From contig QMZM01000010.1 in NCBI GenBank assembly GCA_003663175.1, positions 1 through 18,006 on the forward strand: DNA of 18,006 nucleotides. The letters are read 5' to 3'. The notes beneath the pieces are model-generated. The model was not told the origin of the DNA. It searched no databases and worked only from the letters and a program-made list of their open reading frames with translations. This stretch comes from Candidatus Altarchaeales archaeon (GTDB taxonomy: Archaea > Altiarchaeota > Altiarchaeia > IMC4 > QMZM01). The position numbers and the translations under genes are program-made. Of this stretch, positions 6,339 to 12,799 are shown one piece after another; the stretch's first letter is position 1, and each line of letters begins with the position of its first letter.

Positions 6339-7906
6339 GTGAAAAGATAAGAAATTTACTACAGAATTGGAAAATCCTCATGTTAATTTCATTGGTAATG
6401 ATATCAATACTCTTAGTTTGCAATGTTATCCCCATAAATGAGCATCTTGGCGTTGGATTTGGAAACGGTCTTGACTATGGCTTGGATTTCGCTGGTGGTG
6501 TCCAAATGCAGTTGAAATTGGAGATACCGGAGAATGCAAGTGTTAGGGATACACTTGAAATCGAAAAGGGAATCCTAGAAAGAAGACTAAATGCGATGGG
6601 TTTGAGGGATATCACAGTGATACCATGGGGTGAAAAATACATCTTAATCCAAGTCGCCAATGCATTACCAAGTGAACTCGAGAGGATCGAGAATATTATA
6701 AGACAACAGGCGAGGTTTGAAGCGAGGATCGATGGAGAACTTGCATTTCTTGGTTCTGAAGTAAATATTGATCTGAGACCTGAGGGTAGTGGGGTCATTA
6801 GGGGACAGCCAGCAGAGTGGTTTGTCTCAATACATCTCACTCCCCAAGGCGGGAATAGATTCTGCAATGCTGGCAGAAATAAACTGGGAACGCCAATTGA
6901 TATGTTCCTTGATAGACCGGAGGGCTCTATAATACTTATGACAAACTCTACATACAAAATTCTGAGTGAATTGAGAGAGGGTTCTGACTTAATATCGGAT
7001 AATTGGATAAGGATAATAGAAAATAGATCGAGGATTCCAATACTCATTGCGGAGAATATAAATTTGGATATATTAAATTCATTCTTGAGAAGGGGTTTTA
7101 GACATGTGATAATTGCCACAGATGAAGATGAAATAGGTGATGATATCATCGCATTACTTGAGGAGAACAATTTCACGACTGAGAGAAAGATAAAGGGTAA
7201 TCTTTCATATGGTGAGTGGGTTAAGGAGATGATAGGTCTTAAGTCATCACCAATATTAAACTGTGATCCATGCACCAAATGCAAATATAACGCCCAGATC
7301 ACTGGAAAGGCGCCAACGGTAGACCTCGCATTAGAGGAGATGAAACAAACGAAGATTCTATTGTCATCTGGAAATCTACCGGCAAGGGTGGATATTGAAT
7401 CGAAATCGGAGATACCGGCATCTCATGAAAAATTTCTGAAATACAGTTTTATCATTGCAATAATTTCAATCATAGTTGTTGCAATAGTGATATTCTTGAG
7501 ATACAGGGAGCCATTCATAGTTTTGCCAATAATAATCACATGCCTCTCAGAAATTATAATAATCCTGGGGGTTGCATCATTCATAAACTGGGAACTTGAC
7601 TTGCCGGCAGTTGCCGGAATTATTGCGGCGGTCGGAACTGGGGTTGATGACCAGATCGTAATTACCGATGAGACGATGGAGAGAGAAAAGAGGAAAAAGA
7701 AGATAATAAGCTTGACGGAGAGGATCAGAAGAGCATTCTTCATAATCTTCACGGCGGCGGCAACAACGATAGCAGTTATGCTTCCAATCTTCAGCATTCA
7801 GGCATTGAAGGGCTTTGCGTTCACAACAGTGATTGGCGTCGTGATCGGAGTATTTGTAACGAGACCGGCATACGCAAAAATAATTGAAGAGGTGCTTAGA
7901 GAATAG
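6335..7906 (+). CDS. secD: protein-export membrane protein SecD
   Basis: SecD is the partner of SecF in post-translocation protein pulling. The 523-residue protein has a first membrane helix (14-33), the D1 motif DYGLDFAGGVQM (47-58), a large external P1-type domain to about residue 365, and five further helices. The conserved acidic pair lies in GTGVDDQIVITDE (434-446). ITGKAPT (322-328) precedes the membrane domain, as in relatives. The ATG overlaps the secF stop as ATGA, and GAGGT (6326-6330) provides an SD. The secF-then-secD order is known from haloarchaea and is the reverse of the bacterial one. The external domain carries Cys310, Cys313 and Cys316 in CDPCTKC, plus Cys177. On the oxidising outer face these could form disulfides or bind metal. 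Confidence 0.95.
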   Translation: MSEKIRNLLQNWKILMLISLVMISILLVCNVIPINEHLGVGFGNGLDYGLDFAGGVQMQLKLEIPENASVRDTLEIEKGILERRLNAMGLRDITVIPWGEKYILIQVANALPSELERIENIIRQQARFEARIDGELAFLGSEVNIDLRPEGSGVIRGQPAEWFVSIHLTPQGGNRFCNAGRNKLGTPIDMFLDRPEGSIILMTNSTYKILSELREGSDLISDNWIRIIENRSRIPILIAENINLDILNSFLRRGFRHVIIATDEDEIGDDIIALLEENNFTTERKIKGNLSYGEWVKEMIGLKSSPILNCDPCTKCKYNAQITGKAPTVDLALEEMKQTKILLSSGNLPARVDIESKSEIPASHEKFLKYSFIIAIISIIVVAIVIFLRYREPFIVLPIIITCLSEIIIILGVASFINWELDLPAVAGIIAAVGTGVDDQIVITDETMEREKRKKKIISLTERIRRAFFIIFTAAATTIAVMLPIFSIQALKGFAFTTVIGVVIGVFVTRPAYAKIIEEVLRE

Positions 7907-7907
7907 A

Positions 7908-7920
7908 TAAGTTTTTATTA
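7908..7920 (+). terminator. possible T-rich terminator after secD
   Basis: Right after the secD TAG lies ataagtttttatt, a short T-tract without a hairpin, which could end the secFD transcript. It is weak and sits in an AT-rich promoter region, so read-through into the ATP synthase operon cannot be excluded. Confidence 0.3.
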
Positions 7921-7940
7921 AAAAATTTGAATATTGTGAA

Positions 7941-7981
7941 TATTTAAAGTATAATGATTAATAATACTAAATTATTTTAAA
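7941..7981 (+). promoter_or_regulatory. promoter region of the A-type ATP synthase operon
   Basis: The 100-bp AT-rich gap before atpH holds two TATA-like elements. TATTTAAAGT (7941-7950) would give a leader of about 37 nt. TTTTAAA (7975-7981) is centred 29 nt before the atpH ATG and would give a leaderless transcript, which fits the lack of an SD before atpH. I cannot choose between them by eye. Confidence 0.45.
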
Positions 7982-8006
7982 TTTTAATCGAAATTTTTAA
8001 TCAAAA

Positions 8007-8318
8007 ATGGAGGAACTAGAATATATAAAGAGGATTGAAAAAGATGCCGTCAAGGCCATAGAGAGGGCGAGAGAGGAGGCGGAAAAGAAGATTAAAGAGG
8101 AGAGGTTGAGGAAGAGGGAGCGTATAGAAGCAGAGGTTGAGAAAGCAAATAGAGAGATGGAGCAGAAAATTTTGAAGGTAAGGAAGGATGCCGAAAAGGA
8201 GGCTGAGAGAATATTAAGAAGGGCAAAAAGGGAAGTGATAAGGATTAGAAAAAATGCGATGAAAAATATGGAAGATGCAATTAAATTTACAATCGAGGAA
8301 TTAATAAATAACGCTTGA
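8007..8318 (+). CDS. atpH: A-type ATP synthase subunit H (peripheral stalk)
   Basis: The 103-residue protein is a continuous, very highly charged helix with heptad-like repeats (Glu/Lys/Arg/Ala rich throughout, almost no Gly or Pro), as expected of the peripheral-stalk subunit H (also called G). It dimerises with subunit E to form the stator that holds the A3B3 head against rotation. Length and first position in the operon, immediately before subunit I, match the usual archaeal order. The ATG has no SD upstream, and ATGGAGGA is instead purine-rich just after the start. Low-complexity coiled coil makes sequence recognition alone weak; the context makes the call firm. Confidence 0.9.
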   Translation: MEELEYIKRIEKDAVKAIERAREEAEKKIKEERLRKRERIEAEVEKANREMEQKILKVRKDAEKEAERILRRAKREVIRIRKNAMKNMEDAIKFTIEELINNA

Positions 8319-8323
8319 TAAAA

Positions 8324-10315
8324 ATGCTCAAGTCGGCACGAATGAAGAGATTTAGTATAATAGTGTTGGACAAATATCTTGACTTGGCGATTCGTGAGAT
8401 TGGGGAATTTGGTTATGCGCAGATAATAGACACGGACATAGAGAAATTCAAGATAAAGAGGAGTGCGAGGGGTGAATTATATGATAGAATCCTTCATATA
8501 TTGAGAAGAATTAATAACATCATCAACATTCTCAATATAAGTAAGAGGGAATTGGAACCTATATCCTTGGGGATTGAGAATAAATCTTCCGAAGAAATTC
8601 TTAAATATGTTGAGAATGAAATCAAAAAGATCGAGGATAAGATATTAGAGAAGTCCTCGAGATTAAATGAACTTATCAAAGAGGAGGAGGATCTGAGGGA
8701 TGATGAGCGCATTCTGAGGATATTAAAGGTAAGCAATATAAATCATAAATATCTCAATGGCTCGGAATTTCTCTATACCGTTGCGGGGTTTATATCTAAG
8801 GAAAATCTAAACGAACTCAAAAATAGACTTAAGAACAAACTCGATGAAAAATTTGCGGTAATAACTGGCGACGAATTAAATGAAAGGATATTGGTTGTAA
8901 TTCTGTGCATGAGGGATATGAGTAACGAGTTGGATAGAATAGTAAGTGGGGTGGGATTTGAGAGATTTGAATTAAAGACAAAACTAAGCCTGAGGGAGGT
9001 CGAGAAGAAACTCGATAAGATTAGAAGAGAAAAAGAGAAAATAATTTCTTACTTAGACGGTATCAAATCTAAATATGAACAAAAAATACTAGCTATGCAT
9101 GAATTGATCGAGATAGAGAAGAATAATCAGAATATAAGATTTATGCTTGGAAGGACGAAGAAGGGTTATGTCTTGGAGGGCTGGATCCCAGAGGAAAAAA
9201 TTCCAGAGTTTGAGAATATCCTTAGAAGAGTGACGAGGAATAGTGCAATCTTCAAGTACTATGATCCAAAAGATGAAGAGGAGGTCCCAACCATGATGAA
9301 GAATCCATCTATCTCGAGACCATTCGAGACATTAACAAAGGCATTTGGTACCCCCGGGTATGATGAGATAGACCCAACAACGATAATGGCAATTTCCTTC
9401 CCCGTGATCTATGGTATGATGTTTGGAGACATTGGACACGGATTTATGATTTTCTTGATCGGAATAATTATGGCAAAATTACGCCCAGATTCTAAGGACA
9501 TCAAGTCATTGGGAATCATCATGATGTATTGTGGAATTCTTTCTATGTTCTTTGGTTTTGCATACGGCGAATTCTTTGGTCAGCATGAATTCTACGATGC
9601 ATTTATAACTAAAAATCTTGGGATTAAATCATTTTGGATAAATCCCCTTCATGAGCCGGATAAGTTACTAAAGGTGGCATTTATGATTGGATTTGTGCAG
9701 ATGAGTGTCGGCATAATACTAAAATTTATAAATTTTGTAATGAATAAAAAAATTCTGCATGCAATTACTGGTCCACTAATGCAGGAATGGATACTTGTTG
9801 GCGGTTTTCTATTAATTGCAAGCAAGGGATTGAGGTTTGGAGAATGGTTCAAAGATCCAATGTTTCTATTTCTTACTCTTGGTATTCCACTTCTCGGTAT
9901 TTTGTTTTCAGATGTTATAAGGCATATACCTCATGGCATTAAGATTGGAGAATTACCAAGACTTATAACATCAACACTCTTAGAATTATATGAGATTCCG
10001 GTAGGTTTGTTAGCAAATAGCATTTCTTATTCTAGGATATTGGCTCTCGCACTTGTTCATATCGGTTTGTTTACCGCATTGTTCAAGATTGCGGATATTA
10101 TAAGGGGTATAGATGGAATCGGTATAGTCTTGTGGTCATTAATAGTAATACTTGGTACAATAGTACTTGTCTGTTTTGAGGGCTTTATCGTCTTTCTACA
10201 TACCCTAAGGCTTCACTACTATGAATGGTTCACAAAATTTTACTCGGCATCCGGGGTTGAGTATATGCCATATAAGATAAAAAGATTATACACTTATGTC
10301 AGGAGTAAGAGTTAG
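8324..10315 (+). CDS. atpI: A-type ATP synthase subunit I (a-type stator, ion channel)
   Basis: This is the stator membrane subunit carrying the ion half-channels, equivalent to subunit a of V-ATPases. The N-terminal half (about 1-325) is cytoplasmic and largely coiled coil; the C-terminal half has seven to eight membrane helices. Family motifs are MMFGDIGHG (GDIGHG 368-373), SYSRILALALVH with the essential Arg571 that faces the c-ring glutamate, and HTLRLHYYEWFTKFYSASG near the end. The frame extends to a TTG at 8315 overlapping the atpH stop. I chose the ATG at 8324 because MLKSARMKRF aligns with the usual family N-terminus. There is no SD; the gap to atpH is 5 nt. The 663-residue length is normal. 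Confidence 0.96.
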   Translation: MLKSARMKRFSIIVLDKYLDLAIREIGEFGYAQIIDTDIEKFKIKRSARGELYDRILHILRRINNIINILNISKRELEPISLGIENKSSEEILKYVENEIKKIEDKILEKSSRLNELIKEEEDLRDDERILRILKVSNINHKYLNGSEFLYTVAGFISKENLNELKNRLKNKLDEKFAVITGDELNERILVVILCMRDMSNELDRIVSGVGFERFELKTKLSLREVEKKLDKIRREKEKIISYLDGIKSKYEQKILAMHELIEIEKNNQNIRFMLGRTKKGYVLEGWIPEEKIPEFENILRRVTRNSAIFKYYDPKDEEEVPTMMKNPSISRPFETLTKAFGTPGYDEIDPTTIMAISFPVIYGMMFGDIGHGFMIFLIGIIMAKLRPDSKDIKSLGIIMMYCGILSMFFGFAYGEFFGQHEFYDAFITKNLGIKSFWINPLHEPDKLLKVAFMIGFVQMSVGIILKFINFVMNKKILHAITGPLMQEWILVGGFLLIASKGLRFGEWFKDPMFLFLTLGIPLLGILFSDVIRHIPHGIKIGELPRLITSTLLELYEIPVGLLANSISYSRILALALVHIGLFTALFKIADIIRGIDGIGIVLWSLIVILGTIVLVCFEGFIVFLHTLRLHYYEWFTKFYSASGVEYMPYKIKRLYTYVRSKS

Positions 10316-10327
10316 ATAAAATTAAAT

Positions 10328-10334
10328 GGAGGTG
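10328..10334 (+). promoter_or_regulatory. strong Shine-Dalgarno of the c-subunit gene
   Basis: GGAGGTG lies 6 nt before the ATG at 10341. It is the best SD of the ATP synthase operon and decides the atpK start. The upstream in-frame ATG at 10326 overlaps the SD itself and is unlikely to be used. Confidence 0.8.
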
Positions 10335-10340
10335 GAAAAA

Positions 10341-10562
10341 ATGGTTGAACCATTGGCATTAGTGGGGGCTGGTATAGCAGTTGGTTTCGCAGCACTTGGT
10401 GGCGGTGTTGGGATAGGTCTGGCAGGAGCGGCATCTATCGGAGCGATAGCAGAGAAGCCAGAGGTCTTCAGTAAGAGTCTAATATATGTTGCATTCGCAG
10501 AGGCGTGTGCAATCTATGGTCTGTTGATAGCAATATTGATATTGTTTGGTGTTGCGGGTTAG
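10341..10562 (+). CDS. atpK: A-type ATP synthase subunit K (c-ring proteolipid)
   Basis: The 73-residue proteolipid is a single helical hairpin: TM1 about 5-33 (glycine-rich, GFAALGGGVGIGLAGAA), a polar loop AEKPEVF, and TM2 about 45-71. Glu54 in VAFAEACAIYG is the ion-carrying carboxylate. Several copies form the membrane rotor ring. Aligned with the Na+-binding c subunit of Ilyobacter tartaricus, the Gln32 position is Ile25 and the Ser66 position is Ala55, while the tyrosine (Tyr59) is kept. Two Na+ ligands are therefore missing, which suggests H+ coupling. It is a one-hairpin form, not one of the duplicated or triplicated forms known from some methanogens. The start is set by the SD at 10328-10334. 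Confidence 0.95.
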   Translation: MVEPLALVGAGIAVGFAALGGGVGIGLAGAASIGAIAEKPEVFSKSLIYVAFAEACAIYGLLIAILILFGVAG

Positions 10563-10569
10563 CTTAGAG

Positions 10570-10803
10570 ATGCCATCCAATCAGCGAGAGCTAATAATCC
10601 AAGGAGCCGTGTTGGGGACGGAGTTCGCATTAATAGTTTCATCATCCATAATTATTTTCTTTTTAATCGGAATCGAATTTGGAAAGACATGGGGAGCAAT
10701 TGGAGCGGTGTTTGGGGCAATATTTGGTATGGCGGTTGGAACGCACAGGATGATAAGAGGCATAGAGTCCAAATCAAAATTTAATAAAAATGGATGTAGT
10801 TAA
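10570..10803 (+). CDS. small two-helix membrane protein in ATP synthase operon, AtpZ/AtpI-accessory-like
   Basis: The 77-residue protein has two membrane helices (about 14-36 and 42-58). A polar N-terminus precedes them, and a basic tail with THRMIRG follows. The pattern GAVLGTEFALIV...GIEFGKTWGAIGAVFGAIFGMAVG resembles the AtpZ/AtpI accessory proteins of bacterial F-type operons (ATPase gene 1 family), which aid c-ring assembly and have been proposed to carry Mg2+/Ca2+. This is not one of the standard subunits of archaeal A-type operons. It lies 7 nt after atpK and overlaps atpC by 14 nt, so it is transcribed with them. The frame extends to a TTG at 10546 inside atpK; I chose the ATG at 10570. 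No clear SD is present. Homology rests on pattern and position and needs a profile search. Confidence 0.75.
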   Translation: MPSNQRELIIQGAVLGTEFALIVSSSIIIFFLIGIEFGKTWGAIGAVFGAIFGMAVGTHRMIRGIESKSKFNKNGCS

Positions 10804-11782
10804 TTATGCATATCCATCGGCGAGAATACGGGGAATGAAGAGCTATCTTCTGAGTGGTGAGAAGATAAATGAGTTAATTAGGGCAGATGACCTAGAAGAA
10901 TTCTTGGAGTTATTGAATGATACCTATTACTCCGATATCCTTACAGATTTGAAGGAAAAAAATATAACAGAAATAGAGAGAATACTACTTCATGACCTTT
11001 TTAGCGTAGTAGAAAAGGTATTCATTATGTCGCCAAAAAATTCAAGTAAATTATTCTTTATGATGCTCAAATATTATGAGATTCAATCTATAAAGGAGGT
11101 TATAAGCAAGAAGATTAATAATGAAAATATAAATCTGGACATATATCCATCGAGGAATAAATTGCTTCTCGAGAGAATCTCGAAATCCACAACACTTGAC
11201 GAGATATCAAATTTATTGATGGAGAATAAATATATAGACTCTTCTCAGATATCCGAGCCGATGGAATTATTATTTTATCTGGATAAATACTTCTATATGA
11301 AATTATTCGATGTTCTTAATTCATTGAATGATAGGGGAGCGATGCATCTAATCGGTCCAGAATTTGATTTTCTAAATCTGATGCTAATCCTGAGATTCAA
11401 AAATCTTGGGATATGCGAGAAATCGATAATTCAAGACTATGCCGTTCCGGGGTATAAGGTAAGAGAATTTGAGAATCTCATATCCGCAGAATCTATCGAA
11501 GATATCGTTTCAATTCTTGAGGGTTCTGCGTATAGTAATCCACTGAACGATGGCTTAAGATTCTATACGGAAAAGAAATCACTACTCGGATTTGAAATTT
11601 CATTCAGGAGATTCTTAATTGAGCTATATAAGAATGCATTTCTTGGATGTCCGTTCAGCGTTACCCTCTTGTTGGCATATATAAGATTAAAGGAGAATGA
11701 GATAAGGAATTTGAGGTCGATTTCGATTGGAATAGTATATGGTATTGATAAATATGAGATAGAAAATTTAGTAGTAGTATAA
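10790..11782 (+). CDS. atpC: A-type ATP synthase subunit C (rotor-shaft adaptor, V-type subunit d)
   Basis: Subunit C is the funnel-shaped adaptor that seats the central stalk (D, F) on the c-ring. The 330 residues begin NYAYPSARIRGMKSYLLS, followed by an INELIRADDLEEFLELLNDTYY helix, the typical opening of this family. The rest is alpha-helical, and a FEISFRRFLIELYKNAFLGCPF segment near residues 265-286 matches the conserved C-terminal repeat. Length is slightly below the usual 340-390. The ATG lies inside the end of the preceding small gene (14-nt overlap), in an ATAAAAATG context with no SD. In the common archaeal order atpE comes before atpC, while here atpC comes first. Confidence 0.93.
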   Translation: MDVVNYAYPSARIRGMKSYLLSGEKINELIRADDLEEFLELLNDTYYSDILTDLKEKNITEIERILLHDLFSVVEKVFIMSPKNSSKLFFMMLKYYEIQSIKEVISKKINNENINLDIYPSRNKLLLERISKSTTLDEISNLLMENKYIDSSQISEPMELLFYLDKYFYMKLFDVLNSLNDRGAMHLIGPEFDFLNLMLILRFKNLGICEKSIIQDYAVPGYKVREFENLISAESIEDIVSILEGSAYSNPLNDGLRFYTEKKSLLGFEISFRRFLIELYKNAFLGCPFSVTLLLAYIRLKENEIRNLRSISIGIVYGIDKYEIENLVVV

Positions 11783-11795
11783 AAAAATTATAAAA

Positions 11796-12338
11796 ATGGC
11801 TATCAAAGATATTGAGAAAAATATAAGGGAGGATGCAAAGAAGAGGATAGATGAGATAAATAGAGAAATGAATGAAACAATTAAGATAATTCGAGAGGAG
11901 ATTGAGAATGAAATCGAGAAGAGGGTGGGGGAGATAAGACGAGATGGTGAGAGAGAAGCGGAACTGACATATAAGAGAATAGTAACATCTGCAAATATGA
12001 AATCTAAGGAGATTATAGAAAGGGAAAAGAATGAATTGGTTGAGAAGGTATTTAAGGAGGCGAGGAATAGAATTCTGAATGCAAGTGATAAGGAGAAGAC
12101 GAGGATTCTTAAGATATTGATAGAGAAGGGCAAAGAGGTGATAGAGGACCCAATAATACTTGTGGATAAGAGATATGGTTCACTTGTTGGAAAATGTAAA
12201 AAGGCAGATATTAATGACTTTGGAGTTATACTAAAGAGTAAAGATGGGTATGTGACAGTTGATAATACACTCAATACAATAATAAAATACTCGAAGGTGA
12301 AATTAAAACCGAAGATTGCATCAATATTGTTCAAATGA
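11796..12338 (+). CDS. atpE: A-type ATP synthase subunit E (peripheral stalk)
   Basis: Subunit E pairs with H to form the peripheral stalks and caps the A3B3 head. The 180-residue protein has an N-terminal charged coiled coil (about 1-85) and a C-terminal mixed domain with IILVDKRYGSLVG and a VDNTLNTIIKYSK-type strand-helix element, as in the VatE family. The usual C-terminal sequence is V.vDnT.e.rle......r..i...LF, and here the protein ends KLKPKIASILFK, which fits. It starts 13 nt after atpC in an AAAAATG context without SD. A long minus-strand open frame over the same bases (11768-12334) is an antisense shadow of the purine-rich coiled coil. Confidence 0.92.
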   Translation: MAIKDIEKNIREDAKKRIDEINREMNETIKIIREEIENEIEKRVGEIRRDGEREAELTYKRIVTSANMKSKEIIEREKNELVEKVFKEARNRILNASDKEKTRILKILIEKGKEVIEDPIILVDKRYGSLVGKCKKADINDFGVILKSKDGYVTVDNTLNTIIKYSKVKLKPKIASILFK

Positions 12339-12347
12339 ATTGGAAAA

Positions 12348-12668
12348 ATGGAGGAGTTCTGTATAATAGGTGACGAACTAACGGTAACTGGAATGAAACT
12401 AATTGGAGTTAAGAACTGTTATATTGCAGATAAGGAAAATGTGAGGGATATCTTAGAAAATGCGGTAAACAAATTCGCTATAGTTGCAATAACACATTCC
12501 TTATCAAAACATGTCAAGAATGAAATCGAGAGGATAAGAGCCAATAATAAAATCATAGTGGAGATTCCAGACAGAGAGGGGGGTGGAGAAGACACATTAA
12601 GAAAATTAGTTAGAGATGTTATTGGATTTGAATTAAAGAAACAAAAACAAGAAAAATTCACGAAGTGA
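12348..12668 (+). CDS. atpF: A-type ATP synthase subunit F (central stalk)
   Basis: Subunit F is a small alpha/beta protein bound to subunit D in the rotating central stalk. The 106 residues show the expected start IIGDELTVTGMKLIGVKN (equivalent to iGd.dtv.GFrL.Gv), a central AIVAITHSLSKHV strand-helix and IIVEIPDREGG, followed by the C-terminal helix. Typical length is 100-110. It begins 9 nt after atpE, again without SD. The last bases and stop codon lie inside the first of the palindromes described in the F-A gap. Confidence 0.95.
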   Translation: MEEFCIIGDELTVTGMKLIGVKNCYIADKENVRDILENAVNKFAIVAITHSLSKHVKNEIERIRANNKIIVEIPDREGGGEDTLRKLVRDVIGFELKKQKQEKFTK

Positions 12669-12669
12669 A
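12657..12669. repeat. palindrome 1 of 3 (TTCAC-GAA-GTGAA)
   Basis: Five-base arms TTCAC and GTGAA flank GAA. The right arm contains the atpF stop codon TGA. It shares its core with the two palindromes that follow at centre-to-centre distances of about 22 and 27 bp. Confidence 0.55.
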
Positions 12670-12673
12670 CAGA

Positions 12674-12697
12674 CAAAATTCACCCAAGTGAATTTTG
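12674..12697. repeat. palindrome 2 of 3, 10-bp arms
   Basis: Arms CAAAATTCAC and GTGAATTTTG are exact reverse complements around a CCAA loop. It lies just after the atpF stop and can form a stable 10-bp RNA hairpin or act as a dimer-binding DNA site. The core TTCAC...GTGAA is shared with the neighbouring palindromes. Confidence 0.8.
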
Positions 12698-12702
12698 AGT
12701 GC

Positions 12703-12721
12703 CAATTCACAGAGTGAATTG
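12703..12721. repeat. palindrome 3 of 3, 8-bp arms
   Basis: Arms CAATTCAC and GTGAATTG are exact reverse complements around AGA. The stem could extend by TGC (12700-12702) pairing with GCA (12723-12725) across a one-base bulge. An alternative small hairpin GCAT-TTTT-ATGC (12723-12734) would compete with that extension. Confidence 0.75.
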
Positions 12722-12733
12722 AGCATTTTTATG

Positions 12734-12763
12734 CCGAAGATAAAGTTATACTTTATCTTACGG
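12734..12763. repeat. hairpin upstream of atpA, 9-bp stem plus CCG/CGG clamp
   Basis: Arms AAGATAAAG (12737-12745) and CTTTATCTT (12751-12759) pair perfectly around a TTATA loop. CCG at 12734-12736 can pair with CGG at 12761-12763 with a single bulged A. It differs in sequence from the three TTCAC palindromes. It lies 37 bp before the atpA start, so it could be a 5'-end stabiliser, a processing site or an operator. Confidence 0.7.
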
Positions 12764-12770
12764 TAATAAA

Positions 12771-12794
12771 ATTTTAAAATTTAAAATTGTGGTG
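12771..12794 (+). promoter_or_regulatory. possible internal promoter element and SD of atpA
   Basis: ATTTTAAAATTTAAAATT (12771-12788) is TATA-like and centred roughly 25 nt before the atpA ATG, so an internal promoter for the A-B-D part is possible. GGTG (12791-12794) lies 5 nt before the ATG and is a moderate SD. The two would not both be needed: a promoter here would give an almost leaderless RNA without the SD. Confidence 0.35.
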
Positions 12795-12799
12795 TTAGA

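Noticed and set aside
6475..7302. 275-codon open frame on the minus strand
   Set aside because: It is antisense to secD, which has full family motifs and an SD. The frame is Ile/Ser/Leu-rich, as antisense of purine-rich coding DNA usually is.
10326..10340. ATG at 10326 as the start of atpK
   Set aside because: This ATG overlaps the GGAGGTG SD that correctly serves the ATG at 10341, and it would add MEVEK before a proteolipid that normally starts directly with its first helix.
11768..12334. 188-codon minus-strand frame, Ser/Phe/Ile-rich
   Set aside because: It is an antisense shadow of the coiled-coil gene atpE; low-complexity hydrophobic composition and no start signals.
12657..12721. CRISPR-like repeat array in the atpF-atpA gap
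   Set aside because: There are only three short palindromes of unequal arm length with spacers of a few bases; there is no constant repeat, no regular spacer and no cas gene.
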